From: Sphingobacterium olei
GTDB taxonomy: Bacteria; Bacteroidota; Bacteroidia; Sphingobacteriales; Sphingobacteriaceae
Direction of reading: 5' to 3'
NCBI RefSeq assembly: GCF_005048855.1
Contig: NZ_SUME01000014.1
Location: forward strand, 1 to 41,755
DNA length: 41,755 nt
Both the position numbers and the translations under genes were made by a program. Shown in pieces: positions 26,512 to 35,398 of the stretch. Within the stretch, counting starts at the first letter, position 1; each line of letters opens with the position of its first letter. Under the pieces are notes generated by a model. The model was not told where the DNA came from, ran no database searches, and saw only the letters and a list, made by a program, of their open reading frames with translations.

Positions 26512-26542
26512 AATTACCTCCTGTCTATAGTGTTAGGTAGTG

Positions 26543-27172
26543 TCATAAATGGTTACTTTTCTCTTCCATCTCATTCAGCCAATCTTCTCCGACAGTTTCT
26601 TTAGCTTTTTTCACCATATCAGAGGGTAATTTTTTGATTAACTTATACACTTTCTCTGATTTAGTCTTTCCAGACTGAGTTGTATTTGTATCTTCGACAA
26701 AAGGGGATAGGATGCTTCGGTTCCATTGAATGGATTTTCCTTTGAACGCTAAATCTAGTTCAGCGTTAAAATATGATTTGATCAGCGAGTTTGTAAAATT
26801 ATCATCGATTTTGAAATGCCTATTTAGTATAAGAATACAAAATTGGATTATATCTCGCTTTACTTGAGTTCTTGGAGTTTTACCTTTTCTTCGTGTAACA
26901 ATATTCTTTATTTCCTGAGGTAATTTGGTCGATTGAGGCATTTTTAAATTAGGACTTAAGATTTGTACAGTCTTAATATTATAGATATGTTTTCCAATTG
27001 AAATTAATTCATCTAGTCGTATAGGTTGTTTTTTAGAAACAATTCTTGAGTAAGTATTTGTTCCCAACTCCGCATACTCATCAATTTCCTGCATCTCAAT
27101 ATTTAGAAATAACCTCATATCCTCTAGGTTGCTTATAACTAGGTCGTATTCGTTAAGCTCTGTTTTATTCAT
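26543..27172 (-). CDS. Hypothetical protein with XRE-like N-terminal helix-turn-helix
   Basis: 209 residues, not assigned to a known family. Residues 10-65 ('LEDMRLFLNIEMQEIDEYAE', then 'TYSRIVSKKQPIRLDELISI') have the spacing of an XRE-type helix-turn-helix. The rest is basic and helical, with a Lys-rich C-terminus. No signal or membrane segment, so a cytoplasmic DNA-binding protein is likely. It lies in a low-GC stretch next to a KilA-N remnant, so it may belong to a decayed mobile region. A strong promoter reads away from it at 27200-27230. Confidence 0.65.
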   Translation of the reverse strand: MNKTELNEYDLVISNLEDMRLFLNIEMQEIDEYAELGTNTYSRIVSKKQPIRLDELISIGKHIYNIKTVQILSPNLKMPQSTKLPQEIKNIVTRRKGKTPRTQVKRDIIQFCILILNRHFKIDDNFTNSLIKSYFNAELDLAFKGKSIQWNRSILSPFVEDTNTTQSGKTKSEKVYKLIKKLPSDMVKKAKETVGEDWLNEMEEKSNHL

Positions 27173-27199
27173 GTTTTTTAATAATTGAGTTTTATAATT

Positions 27200-27230
27200 T
27201 TGTTAATTCAATTATTTGTTTGTATCTTTG
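27200..27230 (+). promoter_or_regulatory. Bacteroidota-type promoter
   Basis: TTG (27200-27202), a 20-nt spacer and TATCTTTG (27223-27230) match the consensus TTG-N19/21-TAnnTTTG exactly. A transcript would start near 27237 on the plus strand, yet no long gene begins in the next 700 bp, so it may drive short RNA. Confidence 0.55.
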
Positions 27231-27257
27231 AATCAGTTAAATAAGCGACTAATATAG

Positions 27258-27279
27258 CAGTGGCGTAACCGCTGTTTTT
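27258..27279 (+). terminator. Short hairpin plus T5 run close to the promoter
   Basis: cagtgg/ccgctg (6 bp with one T-G pair, loop cgtaa) is followed by TTTTT. It lies only about 20 nt after the expected start of the transcript from 27200-27230, so it would give a roughly 40-nt RNA or act as an attenuator for the RNA downstream. Confidence 0.4.
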
Positions 27280-27369
27280 ACGATGTCACTCATAAACGAA
27301 AACCGCTAATTTTCCCTATGAGTCGATCGTGAGCTCGCTATCTATTGGATTTTGTTATCTTTGTCGATA

Positions 27370-27479
27370 CAGTCCGATAGGGCGGGTCTCATGTCAGTCT
27401 TTGGGGAGCTACGATTTCGGTCGTAGAGGTTCTTAGCGGTACCACGTTCAAAGCATTGAGGCTCGCCCTATTGGTTTTC
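27370..27479 (+). ncRNA. Candidate structured small RNA, about 110 nt
   Basis: A perfect -7 element TATCTTTG (27356-27363) sits 7 nt before the proposed 5' end; a -33 TTG is not evident. The RNA closes end to end: 27374-27393 (ccgatagggcgg...) pairs with 27454-27474 (...gctcgccctattgg) over 20 bp, with three G-U pairs and one bulged base, followed immediately by TTTT. Inside, ctttg/caaag (27398-27402 with 27448-27452) continues the stem, and ctacga/tcgtag (27409-27426) makes an apical hairpin. No coding frame fits. It lacks the GGAAG-type apical loop of SRP RNA, and I do not recognise it as 6S, tmRNA or RNase P. Confidence 0.45.
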
Positions 27480-27961
27480 AGCCAACACCCCGTTCCTCCA
27501 AGCTTTGCCGAGTGTCATCGTTATCATAAATTTTTAAATTATGAGAACGAGTTTAAACCACATCTACAGTACCCAGCACCACCTCAAAGAGGTGAGACTT
27601 CGATTCGTATACCACATCCTAACAAAGAACAAAAAGCGTCCGCCAACCTAAGCGGAGTAAGTCGGACAAATAGGCGAAAGGGGACACCAAAACATCCCCA
27701 TCCTTCCAATTGTCCGCAACCGGTCCTCATCATGTCCATACACAAGCGTTTGTATAGGTCAAAATGGTTTTACGGCAGGCTTCTTATGTTTCCAATCTAA
27801 AGTTAGCTGTATTTTTCATACCCTGCAAATCATGTAGTACATTCTCCGCTATAAAATAGGGGAGAGGATCGGTTTTTTTATTCCGTGAATGGCTTGCTAA
27901 GAACAGTATAAACCAGATTATGAAGTGCTAAAGGTGCATTCGGAATAGTATCAATTGATTT
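27480..27961. other. Intergenic stretch without a supported gene
   Basis: 482 bp between the small-RNA candidate and the SusC gene. It holds a 36-codon frame at 27541-27651 (MRTSLNHIYSTQHHLKE...) with a perfect cacctc/gaggtg hairpin (AAA loop) in its middle, and short repeats gtccgc, gtcggacaa and ttgtccgc between 27638 and 27720 that can pair with one another. None has enough support to be called a gene. The longer plus-strand frame at 27456-27800 has poor protein character. Confidence 0.4.
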
Positions 27962-30900
27962 TTGAACAGTAAAGAACTCGTTCTTTACGCAACAACTAAA
28001 AGAATGCGAAAATTACGCAAAGGGGAGAGCTATGCGCTATTGCGAAGCGTTATTCCTAGTCAATTTAAAGATGCAATGTTGCGTCAGCCGCAGTCCCCGC
28101 ACTCGACCGTGACGCCTGCTTCGCAGTCCTCTCGTCAGGATGACAGAGATAAAAGCCATAGAGTTATTAAAAATATACAGATTAGAGTCATTGGACTTAT
28201 TCTGTTTTTTGTTTTATATGTGTTGTTTAGTGATGCCCAGGCGCAGTCGGGTCGTATACTCGGAGGAGAAGTACGCTCGGCTGCCAACGGGCTACCTATT
28301 GAAGGTGTGTCTGTCACTATAGGAAAGAAGTATACACTAAGCGATAAAGAGGGTAAGTTCAGTGTCACCGTCGCCGAGAAAAAAGGTATATTAAATATCA
28401 ATCATATTGGATACAACAAGCAATCTGTTGCTTATGATGAAACGACAACATCCGTAGAGATCATACTGCAGCCTTCCGACAACCAGATCGAGGAGGTAGA
28501 GGTAATAAGCACAGGATATCAAAATATACCGAAAGAGCGGGCAACGGGAAGTTTTGAGGTTATAGGTAAAGATAAACTGAATATTAGTAAGGGTGGTAAT
28601 ATTATATCACGGTTGGAGGGGCTATCACCGTCCCTGCGTTTTGAAAAAAGGATACAGGGGCTAAATCCCTTGCAACAGCTCACAGTACGCGGTACGTCTA
28701 CCTTTTATGGTTTTTATAATCCATTGGTAATTTTGGATAATTTCCCATATGAAGGCGATATCAATAGCATCAATCCCAACGATATCGAGCAGGTAACCAT
28801 TTTAAAAGATGCCGCTGCGGCGTCAATCTGGGGTACAAGAGCAGGTAGCGGGGTAATCGTGCTTACCTCTAAAAAAGCAGGTAAAGATGGGCGTTTAAAA
28901 TTGGGGGTAAACATCTCATCCCAAGTTGGAGAAAAACCAGATATCTATAAGATGCCCTATATGTCGAGTTCGTCTTTTATGGAAATGGAAGAGTTCCTTT
29001 TCAATAATAAGTTTTATGATTGGCAGATCAATGCTCCCGACAGGACAATATCGCCTATGGTTGCGCTATTGAATGATCTGCGAAAAGGTGCCATAGACTC
29101 TGCCGAATATCATCGATCAAAGGATGGGTGGAGTAAAAATGATGTACGCAATGATTACATGAAGTACGTGTACCGCCCGAGTTTTAATCAATTATATGCA
29201 ATAAACCTTTCCGGAGGAAATAAACAGATGGATTACTTTGCAAGTGTGGGCATCGATAAAAATAGAAACAATATCCAGTCTTCCAATTATGAGCGCATTT
29301 CTTCAAAGCTGATGCTTAATCTACGGCCAATTGAAAGGGTAGAAATCAATATGCAGATGATATATGGAGATAACACTACAAAAAATGTGGGTACGGATTC
29401 GCAGATTTCTTTCGGATCACTCTATTCAGGAGGTGGACGGAGCTTTTATCCATACCTGCGACTGGTTGATGATCTAGGAAATGGTATTGATCTGGAAACG
29501 GTAACTGTTCGCAAATCTTATATGGATACGCTTGCCGGAGGGCGTCTACTTCCCGCTCCATACAACATTTTTAACGAAATGGAGGCCAGTCAGAATAAGG
29601 CAAGAACGCAGGATATGACTTTTAATATCGGAACAAAAGTAGATGTCTTGCCCGGACTAAATGGGCAGCTTTCTTACCAATACCAACAGTCGGGCTTAAA
29701 AATAAGCAATTGGCAAGGCTTCGACTCGTATTACACACGACGATATACAAATACCTTTACCGAGTGGACCGCCAATACATTGATCAACAATGTACCCATT
29801 GGCGACATCCTGAATCAGACCAATGGCAAGATTACAGCGCATTATTTTCGCGGGACTATGGCGTATGATAACGAGTTTGATGATGGCAGACATAAGATCA
29901 GTGCGTTGACCGGTGGTGAGGTTAAAGATCTTAATGATAGAAGCGACGCATATAATCTGTATGGCTATGATAAGGAAACCTTGGGATATAAACGGGTCAA
30001 TTATGCCACCACTTATCGCCTGTTAAACGGTGTTTCCGGATCGGGACAGATCCATGATGGGGTCAAGTTTGAAGAGCTTAACCAACGTTTTCTTTCTGTT
30101 TTTGCTAATATGTCTTACACGTATAACAACAGGTATATTTTAAGCGCCAGTTTTAGAAAAGATGCTTCAAACCTGTTCGGGGTAAAAACCAACGACAAAT
30201 GGCAACCGTTATGGTCAAGCGGTATCGCATGGGATATTGCCAAGGAGCCTTTCTTTAAATCTTCTCTTTTTTCAAAGCTAAAACTGAGATCCACATTCGG
30301 GTATAACGGTAATGCAAATTCATCATTTTCTGCCCAGCCAATTATGGAGTACAGTGGTACGCATAGCATTACAGGGCTACCTTACGCTTATATGGTTAGC
30401 CCGTCAAATCCGACCTATAGATCGGAACGCGTGGGGATTTTTAATATCGGAGCAGATTTTTCTTCCCGCAGTAATAGAGTGCATGGGACTCTCGATTTCT
30501 ATCTGAAAGATGGAAGGGATGTGGTTGCAAGATCCATGTTAGACCCCACGACGGGATTTGAATCTCAGATTGTTAATCTAGCACATTTCGCGGGAAAAGG
30601 TGTGGAAGCAAATATCAATACCACCAATATTATGAAAGATCATTTCACATGGCAAACAAACTTTATTTTCAATTATCACCGGAACATAACACGGAAATAT
30701 AATTATAAGTCCAGCCGGGCGGATAGTTATATGGGTGATGCCTATACGCCTAATCCCGTGGAAGGACGTGACCTCTATGGCCTGTATGCATACGCTTATG
30801 CCGGATTAGACCCTGCCACGGGCGAGCCACAAGGTTGGATGAATGGTGAGATCAGTAAAAACTACAACCAGTTTGCATCTGGTCCCGTAGAAGATCTTAG

Positions 30901-31393
30901 ATTTATGGGGTCAACTGTGCCGTTATATTCGGGGTACTTCAGGAATACGTTTCGGTATAAACAGTTGAGTTTATCCACCAACCTACAATATAGATTTAAG
31001 TTCGTTTTTAGACGCGAAAGTGTGAATTATAGTGGTCTGGCGAATTACTGGACAATGCATCAGGATTTTGAAGATCGTTGGCAACAGCCGGGCGACGAAC
31101 AGAGGACCGATGTGCCGGCATTTATTTTTCCGGTCAACAATTCACGGGATAGTTTCTACGCGTTTTCGGACGTACTTGTGGAGAGGGGCGATGCCATCCG
31201 GATAAAGGATGTGAACCTGAGCTATGCGTTGCCAAACATGAGGCAGTTAAAATTAAACGCTTCGTTGTTCTTCAATGTAGACAATATGAACATTATGGTC
31301 TGGAAAAAAACAAAATATCCGATCGATCCTGATTTTCATAAGATGATTCCAACACCACGTATCTACACATTCGGTCTATCGGTAAATATGTAA
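27962..31393 (+). CDS. SusC/RagA family TonB-linked outer-membrane receptor
   Basis: A large outer-membrane import receptor. After a hydrophobic signal ('VIGLILFFVLYVLFSDAQAQ', about residues 75-94) come a carboxypeptidase-like domain ('LGGEVRSAANGLPIEGVSVT'), a TonB-box-like region, a plug ('LKDAAAASIWGTRAGSGVIV', the classic SusC signature) and a long barrel ending in GLSVNM. The frame opens at TTG 27962, giving 1143 residues with about 70 atypical residues before the signal; Met15 and Met39 are alternative starts, and the N-terminal extension is probably not real or not typical. SusD-like and redoxin genes follow within 12 bp, so the three form an operon. Confidence 0.95.
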   Translation: MNSKELVLYATTKRMRKLRKGESYALLRSVIPSQFKDAMLRQPQSPHSTVTPASQSSRQDDRDKSHRVIKNIQIRVIGLILFFVLYVLFSDAQAQSGRILGGEVRSAANGLPIEGVSVTIGKKYTLSDKEGKFSVTVAEKKGILNINHIGYNKQSVAYDETTTSVEIILQPSDNQIEEVEVISTGYQNIPKERATGSFEVIGKDKLNISKGGNIISRLEGLSPSLRFEKRIQGLNPLQQLTVRGTSTFYGFYNPLVILDNFPYEGDINSINPNDIEQVTILKDAAAASIWGTRAGSGVIVLTSKKAGKDGRLKLGVNISSQVGEKPDIYKMPYMSSSSFMEMEEFLFNNKFYDWQINAPDRTISPMVALLNDLRKGAIDSAEYHRSKDGWSKNDVRNDYMKYVYRPSFNQLYAINLSGGNKQMDYFASVGIDKNRNNIQSSNYERISSKLMLNLRPIERVEINMQMIYGDNTTKNVGTDSQISFGSLYSGGGRSFYPYLRLVDDLGNGIDLETVTVRKSYMDTLAGGRLLPAPYNIFNEMEASQNKARTQDMTFNIGTKVDVLPGLNGQLSYQYQQSGLKISNWQGFDSYYTRRYTNTFTEWTANTLINNVPIGDILNQTNGKITAHYFRGTMAYDNEFDDGRHKISALTGGEVKDLNDRSDAYNLYGYDKETLGYKRVNYATTYRLLNGVSGSGQIHDGVKFEELNQRFLSVFANMSYTYNNRYILSASFRKDASNLFGVKTNDKWQPLWSSGIAWDIAKEPFFKSSLFSKLKLRSTFGYNGNANSSFSAQPIMEYSGTHSITGLPYAYMVSPSNPTYRSERVGIFNIGADFSSRSNRVHGTLDFYLKDGRDVVARSMLDPTTGFESQIVNLAHFAGKGVEANINTTNIMKDHFTWQTNFIFNYHRNITRKYNYKSSRADSYMGDAYTPNPVEGRDLYGLYAYAYAGLDPATGEPQGWMNGEISKNYNQFASGPVEDLRFMGSTVPLYSGYFRNTFRYKQLSLSTNLQYRFKFVFRRESVNYSGLANYWTMHQDFEDRWQQPGDEQRTDVPAFIFPVNNSRDSFYAFSDVLVERGDAIRIKDVNLSYALPNMRQLKLNASLFFNVDNMNIMVWKKTKYPIDPDFHKMIPTPRIYTFGLSVNM

Positions 31394-31403
31394 ACGAAAT
31401 ACC

Positions 31404-32753
31404 ATGAAAAATATAAAAATATACATTGCACTACTTACACTTGGCCTATGTTCGGGTTGTGAGAAATTCCTCGAAAAAAAGGCGGATATGAAAATGGCTA
31501 TTCCTTCTACATTGGAAGATGCCGATGCACTGATGAACAATTACAGTATACTGAATCAAGGCTATCCTTATATAGGAGAGCTTTGTTCGGATAATTTTAT
31601 GTTGACCTATGCCGATTGGAATGCACTCGCTATTCTCGAAGATAGGGAACTATTCATATGGGACAAAACTGTAGCTCCACCCTCTACGCAATGGTTCTTT
31701 CCGTACCGGGTGGTGTACAATGCAAATCAGGTGCTTCAGGTAGTGGGCGGTTTGGCCGTTTCTAGAGAGGCCTTGCATTTGAAAGGAACCGCACTCTTTT
31801 ATCGTGCGTACGCCCACTTGAGTTTGTCCGAACTTTTCGTTGATATACCGCGAAAAGATGGAAGTAATGCTTTACAGGAAGCCATACCTTATCGGATGAC
31901 ACCCAATATTGAGGAGAATACCGGTAGGTCGAAATTAGGGAAGTTTTTCGAACTTCTGCTATCAGATTTAATCACAGCAAAAGATATTTTGCCGGAGTAT
32001 ACTAATGTACCTTCCCGACCCACACGATGTGCCGCAGACGCACTCCTTGCCAGGCTATATTTATATTTACAGGATTATCCTCTTGCACGGTACCATGCAA
32101 ACGAGGCGCTTAAATCCAAAAGCAGTTTAGTGGACTTCAATACTTTAAATGCCTCGAGTAATACACCGATTCTACGATTCAATGATGAAGTTATATTTCA
32201 GGCCATTTCTACGGGGAGTGCCACCTATACGCGAACACGATGGAAGGTTGACCAAGATTTTATTGACACCTTTGACGCGAACGATCTACGACGTAAGATA
32301 TTTTTTATCGAGAATGCAGATGGCACCTTCTCCTACAAGGGCAACTATGATGGTCAACTCAATCAAGCACCCTTCAGCGGATTAGCTGTGGATGAAATAC
32401 TATTAATAAGGGCCGAAAGCAATGTACGCATCAACAAAATAGATGAAGCGCTAGAGGATATTAATACACTATTACTATCAAGATGGAAAAAGGATGAATA
32501 CAATCCAATCGTCGAGCGGGATCCGTCGGAACTACTTCAAATTGTTCTCCTCGAACGTAGAAAAGAACTTATTATGCGGCAACGTCGTTGGCCCGATCTA
32601 AAAAGATTAAACATGGATGTTGCAACGGCCCAAACCTTAAGTCGCAGGTGGGAAGATAAAAATTATGAATTAAAACCCGGTGATATAAGTTATGTGCAGT
32701 TAATACCGCTGTCCGTAATAAATAATTCGGATCTGGAACAAACGAAAAGATAA
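31404..32753 (+). CDS. SusD/RagB family nutrient-binding outer-membrane lipoprotein
   Basis: A 449-residue surface lipoprotein that caps the SusC barrel and captures substrate. The signal peptide ends in the lipobox LCSGC (Cys19). The SusD fold is recognised from TPR-like helices ('KGTALFYRAYAHLSLSELF', 'AADALLARLYLYLQDYPLA') and the C-terminal RagB part 'DEILLIRAESNVRINKIDEA', then 'LLERRKELIMRQRRWPDLKR'. It starts 10 bp after SusC stops. The pair's ligand cannot be read from the sequence; the absence of glycoside hydrolases nearby argues against a classic polysaccharide locus and fits a peptide or other ligand. Confidence 0.95.
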   Translation: MKNIKIYIALLTLGLCSGCEKFLEKKADMKMAIPSTLEDADALMNNYSILNQGYPYIGELCSDNFMLTYADWNALAILEDRELFIWDKTVAPPSTQWFFPYRVVYNANQVLQVVGGLAVSREALHLKGTALFYRAYAHLSLSELFVDIPRKDGSNALQEAIPYRMTPNIEENTGRSKLGKFFELLLSDLITAKDILPEYTNVPSRPTRCAADALLARLYLYLQDYPLARYHANEALKSKSSLVDFNTLNASSNTPILRFNDEVIFQAISTGSATYTRTRWKVDQDFIDTFDANDLRRKIFFIENADGTFSYKGNYDGQLNQAPFSGLAVDEILLIRAESNVRINKIDEALEDINTLLLSRWKKDEYNPIVERDPSELLQIVLLERRKELIMRQRRWPDLKRLNMDVATAQTLSRRWEDKNYELKPGDISYVQLIPLSVINNSDLEQTKR

Positions 32754-32754
32754 G

Positions 32755-33990
32755 ATGAAGATTTTTAAAAATATAGTGATCGTTGTATTTGTGCTTATTA
32801 ATAGCGCAACAACGTTAAAGGCATCAGATTCTATCCCAAGGTTAGTCTTGGGAGTAGGCGATAGGATGCCCTCCCAGGATATGGGGCAGCTCATGAACGG
32901 AAGCAGGTTGCCTGCAGCTGTTGGTCTATCGCAACGCTTGGTTATATTGGATTTTATGAATACATCCTGTACAAGTTGTCTGGCAAGTCTGGAGAAATTA
33001 AGGAAACTACAGAATAATTTTGGAGATAGTCTGAAAATTGTTCTCGTAACTCCCGAAACTGGAGAGCGTGTTTCAAACTTTAGTGCTCGAAATGATGTTA
33101 TTACACGGTCAGGGCTAGATGTTGTCGTTAATGACAGTTTGCTTTTTTCACTATTTCCACATCGGACGGTTCCACATACTGCCTGGATTCTTGACGGAGT
33201 GGTGCAGGCAATTTCCTTTACAGAATTTGTGGATAGCGCGCACGTGGCGGATCTCTTGAAAGCCGGTGAGATCGATCTTCCTACAAAAGCGGATTTCTTG
33301 CAATATAATGACGCTATTCCGTTGCAGACCAATATGCTTTACCAAAGTAAGCTCCCTAATTCTACTTTTGAAGGTCATCTTTCCTTTTCCAACACGAAAT
33401 TTGGTCGATATATTGATAGCACAAATAGATTGGTGCGCGAGTATATGATAAATACACCAATAGTACCTGCCTATCTCTATGTATACGGAAAGATCGAGAA
33501 GCTCCCTTATATGAAACCCCATCGTATTGTTATTGAGTCCGTCGCCAAAGAGAAATTTGATTTCAGGCACAGCGTTGAAAAATATGAGGAGATCTGGAAA
33601 AGAAAATATAGCATTAGTTATGAAGCACTTTTCAGTCAGGAGACTGGATTGGATGAGAAGATGCGATGGATTATCAACGATCTGGATTCAAAAGTGAAAT
33701 TGCGGAGTGCGCTGGAGGATAGGTTTGTGCGGTGCTGGATTATTACAGAGGGTAGATCGAAGAGAAGTAAGTTGCATAATAGACAGACCACGATTGCGGA
33801 TTTTGCTTTCATGGCGGATTTGAATGCTGATATCCCGCCCATTCTGTATGATGTACCGGAAGATACGATGCTGTCGGGACGCAATTGGAACACATTCTCT
33901 GAATTGAAAACGTTGCTAAACGACAACGGATTAGATCTTATCGAGGAGGAGAGAAAGATTAAGGTGTTTGTTATGTACGACAAAAAATAA
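32755..33990 (+). CDS. Redoxin domain protein (TlpA-like) of the SusC-SusD operon
   Basis: A 411-residue exported protein. The signal peptide ends LKASD (about residue 25). An N-terminal thioredoxin-like domain follows, with active site SCTSC (Cys72, Cys75) in 'LDFMNTSCTSCLASLEKL' and a cis-Pro-like 'RTVPHTAWI'. About 230 C-terminal residues are unassigned. The gene starts 1 bp after the SusD stop. The SusC-SusD-redoxin triad recurs in Sphingobacteriales and suggests import or maturation of a cysteine-containing ligand. A hairpin terminator follows directly. Confidence 0.88.
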   Translation: MKIFKNIVIVVFVLINSATTLKASDSIPRLVLGVGDRMPSQDMGQLMNGSRLPAAVGLSQRLVILDFMNTSCTSCLASLEKLRKLQNNFGDSLKIVLVTPETGERVSNFSARNDVITRSGLDVVVNDSLLFSLFPHRTVPHTAWILDGVVQAISFTEFVDSAHVADLLKAGEIDLPTKADFLQYNDAIPLQTNMLYQSKLPNSTFEGHLSFSNTKFGRYIDSTNRLVREYMINTPIVPAYLYVYGKIEKLPYMKPHRIVIESVAKEKFDFRHSVEKYEEIWKRKYSISYEALFSQETGLDEKMRWIINDLDSKVKLRSALEDRFVRCWIITEGRSKRSKLHNRQTTIADFAFMADLNADIPPILYDVPEDTMLSGRNWNTFSELKTLLNDNGLDLIEEERKIKVFVMYDKK

Positions 33991-33994
33991 CAAA

Positions 33995-34018
33995 AGGGCT
34001 ATGATTTTTCATAGCCCT
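33995..34018. terminator. Bidirectional hairpin terminator
   Basis: agggctatga/tcatagccct is a perfect 10-bp stem with a TTTT loop, 5 bp after the redoxin stop and 27 bp from the end of the convergent small gene at 34045. Flanking A and T residues on both sides suit use in either direction. Confidence 0.7.
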
Positions 34019-34044
34019 CATTACATATTAACGTCCAATCCAAT

Positions 34045-34257
34045 TTAGGATTTTAGCGTGACGTTGTCTGTGTTATTACGTGTATTCAACGCTTCAAGCA
34101 TTTCATTCTTTAAGTCATCGGTAATATCCGGTGCTCCGCCAACATTATCTGCCTCAATTGTACAGATTTGATTGTTGCCGTCACAACCTGGATTACCTAA
34201 CGAATAACTTGAAGGTGAACCTGGTGCGTTTGGATTGTTTAATTGAAATGTAGCCAT
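34045..34257 (-). CDS. Small Cys-containing protein of unknown function
   Basis: 70 residues starting MATFQLNNPNAPGSPSS, with Cys25 and Cys32 in 'NPGCDGNNQICTIEAD' and an acidic C-terminal half. There is no signal peptide, no GG leader and no membrane segment. The composition and the CxxxxxxC spacing look like a real, compact protein rather than a random frame. It is convergent with the SusC-SusD-redoxin operon. Its two cysteines beside a redoxin hint at a functional link, but the family is not recognised. Confidence 0.65.
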   Translation of the reverse strand: MATFQLNNPNAPGSPSSYSLGNPGCDGNNQICTIEADNVGGAPDITDDLKNEMLEALNTRNNTDNVTLKS

Positions 34258-34681
34258 TTTGTTAAAAATTTCATTTCACAATACGTTTATCATTGGTCAC
34301 AACATGTTACTGGCATGTTGGCCGCTGTGTCCCCAACTTTCAGGGTTATTGCTTTTGTACAATACAGAGGTCTTAGATATTCTTATCTCCCCGCCCCACG
34401 GGGAAAGAGCGCAAACTTACGCCAGCGCCATAGCGCAGGGCCCGTGCAAAAAGCGACTTTCTTAAAACCGCTATCCGCGAGCGCTTGCCTGCCCCCTATG
34501 GGGAGGTAGCTGATCGGCAATCGGCCGATGCTGTAGCTGTCGTCTTTTGCTGGCAGCTGCTGCGGTAGGAACCTTAAAATAGTGCTTCGTGCGTTCATAT
34601 ATACTTTTGTTTATGAGATAATCGTATAATAATCTCCCAGCTGGCCGTGCCCGATCCGTAGGGAGAATCTATACTGATAAA
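34258..34681. other. GC-rich intergenic region with short palindromes
   Basis: 424 bp without a convincing gene. The central part (34388-34540) is markedly richer in GC than its surroundings and packed with small inverted repeats: tccccg...cgggga (34388-34404), cccc/gggg around TAT near 34493, and atcggc/gccgat near 34512. The frames crossing it (for example minus 34383-34598) have biased, non-protein-like composition. It resembles a dispersed non-coding repeat. Confidence 0.4.
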
Positions 34682-35398
34682 TTAGGGGCGCTTGTTATTT
34701 CGGGTTTCCAGCCGAACACTGTCAAAGCGGTTAGAACGTTTAAATTCAGCCTGTAATACACACTGCTCAAGCGACATCAGGGGTGTGATCCCCAGTATAT
34801 CCACGGCCTGCTGCAACCGCTGCATATGGTTGCCGCGGATAACCTCAGGTTCTAGCAGTAGCTCATCATATGTCTTAAGCAGACGCTTCTCGGATTCCTG
34901 CCGAAACCGCTCGGAAGTAGGCCGGTGTCCGTCTGGTACAAAATCAAATTCCACCGGCAGATGGATAAATTGGTCGTAATGACCACAGGTGTATTCCTTG
35001 GCCATGCCTTCAAATCCCGATAACAGTTTTTGAAAATCACGGTATCTACCTGGGTTTAATAGTTGCCGGAATTTCATCTTCCAGGGTTTCTCATCCGGAT
35101 AGGCTCCGGTGATCAGTCGTGTACTGCCATACAGCCACTCCTGTATGGGGCATCCGTCGGAAATAAACCCATGCGGTAGATCTGACTCGCTTTCGATGCG
35201 TTCCCCAAACCGTTTCATGCCCAACGTTATGAGTTCGACAGGAGTGCACTGCCGGAGGGTTTTCCCCGGGTAAAGCATAGGGAGTATCTCGCGCATGGTC
35301 AGTGCGTGGGTGGCAGGTATACCGCTGGCCAGCGAAAGCGCAAGTGCGAGCGTGGTCTTGCCGGTGCAATAGGTGCCGCTTATAACAATTTTCTTCAT
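34682..35398 (-). CDS. AAA_28-type P-loop ATPase/kinase, partner of AvrD-like protein
   Basis: A 238-residue P-loop NTPase. Walker A is GTYCTGKT (residues 8-15), within 'KKIVISGTYCTGKTTLALAL'. A likely Walker B-like or catalytic acid is in 'PHGFISDGCPIQEWLYG', and a lid-like Arg-rich stretch follows near 'RPTSERFRQESEKRLLKTYD'. The size and layout match AAA_28/NadR-like small-molecule kinases. Its start overlaps the AvrD-like stop by 4 bp (ATGA), so translation is coupled. It may phosphorylate a metabolite made by, or needed by, its partner; the substrate is unknown. Confidence 0.75.
   Translation of the reverse strand: MKKIVISGTYCTGKTTLALALSLASGIPATHALTMREILPMLYPGKTLRQCTPVELITLGMKRFGERIESESDLPHGFISDGCPIQEWLYGSTRLITGAYPDEKPWKMKFRQLLNPGRYRDFQKLLSGFEGMAKEYTCGHYDQFIHLPVEFDFVPDGHRPTSERFRQESEKRLLKTYDELLLEPEVIRGNHMQRLQQAVDILGITPLMSLEQCVLQAEFKRSNRFDSVRLETRNNKRP

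Noticed and set aside
27370..27479. SRP, 6S or tmRNA assignment for the structured RNA
   Set aside because: The SRP GGAAG-type apical motif and tmRNA tRNA-like ends are absent, and I could not match a 6S-like central bubble, so it is left unnamed.
27456..27800. 114-codon plus-strand frame overlapping the small-RNA candidate
   Set aside because: Pro/His-rich composition, no ribosome-binding site, start inside the RNA terminal stem.
34243..34598. Frames on both strands across the GC-rich gap
   Set aside because: They cover a palindrome-rich sequence with biased composition; the region looks like a non-coding dispersed repeat.
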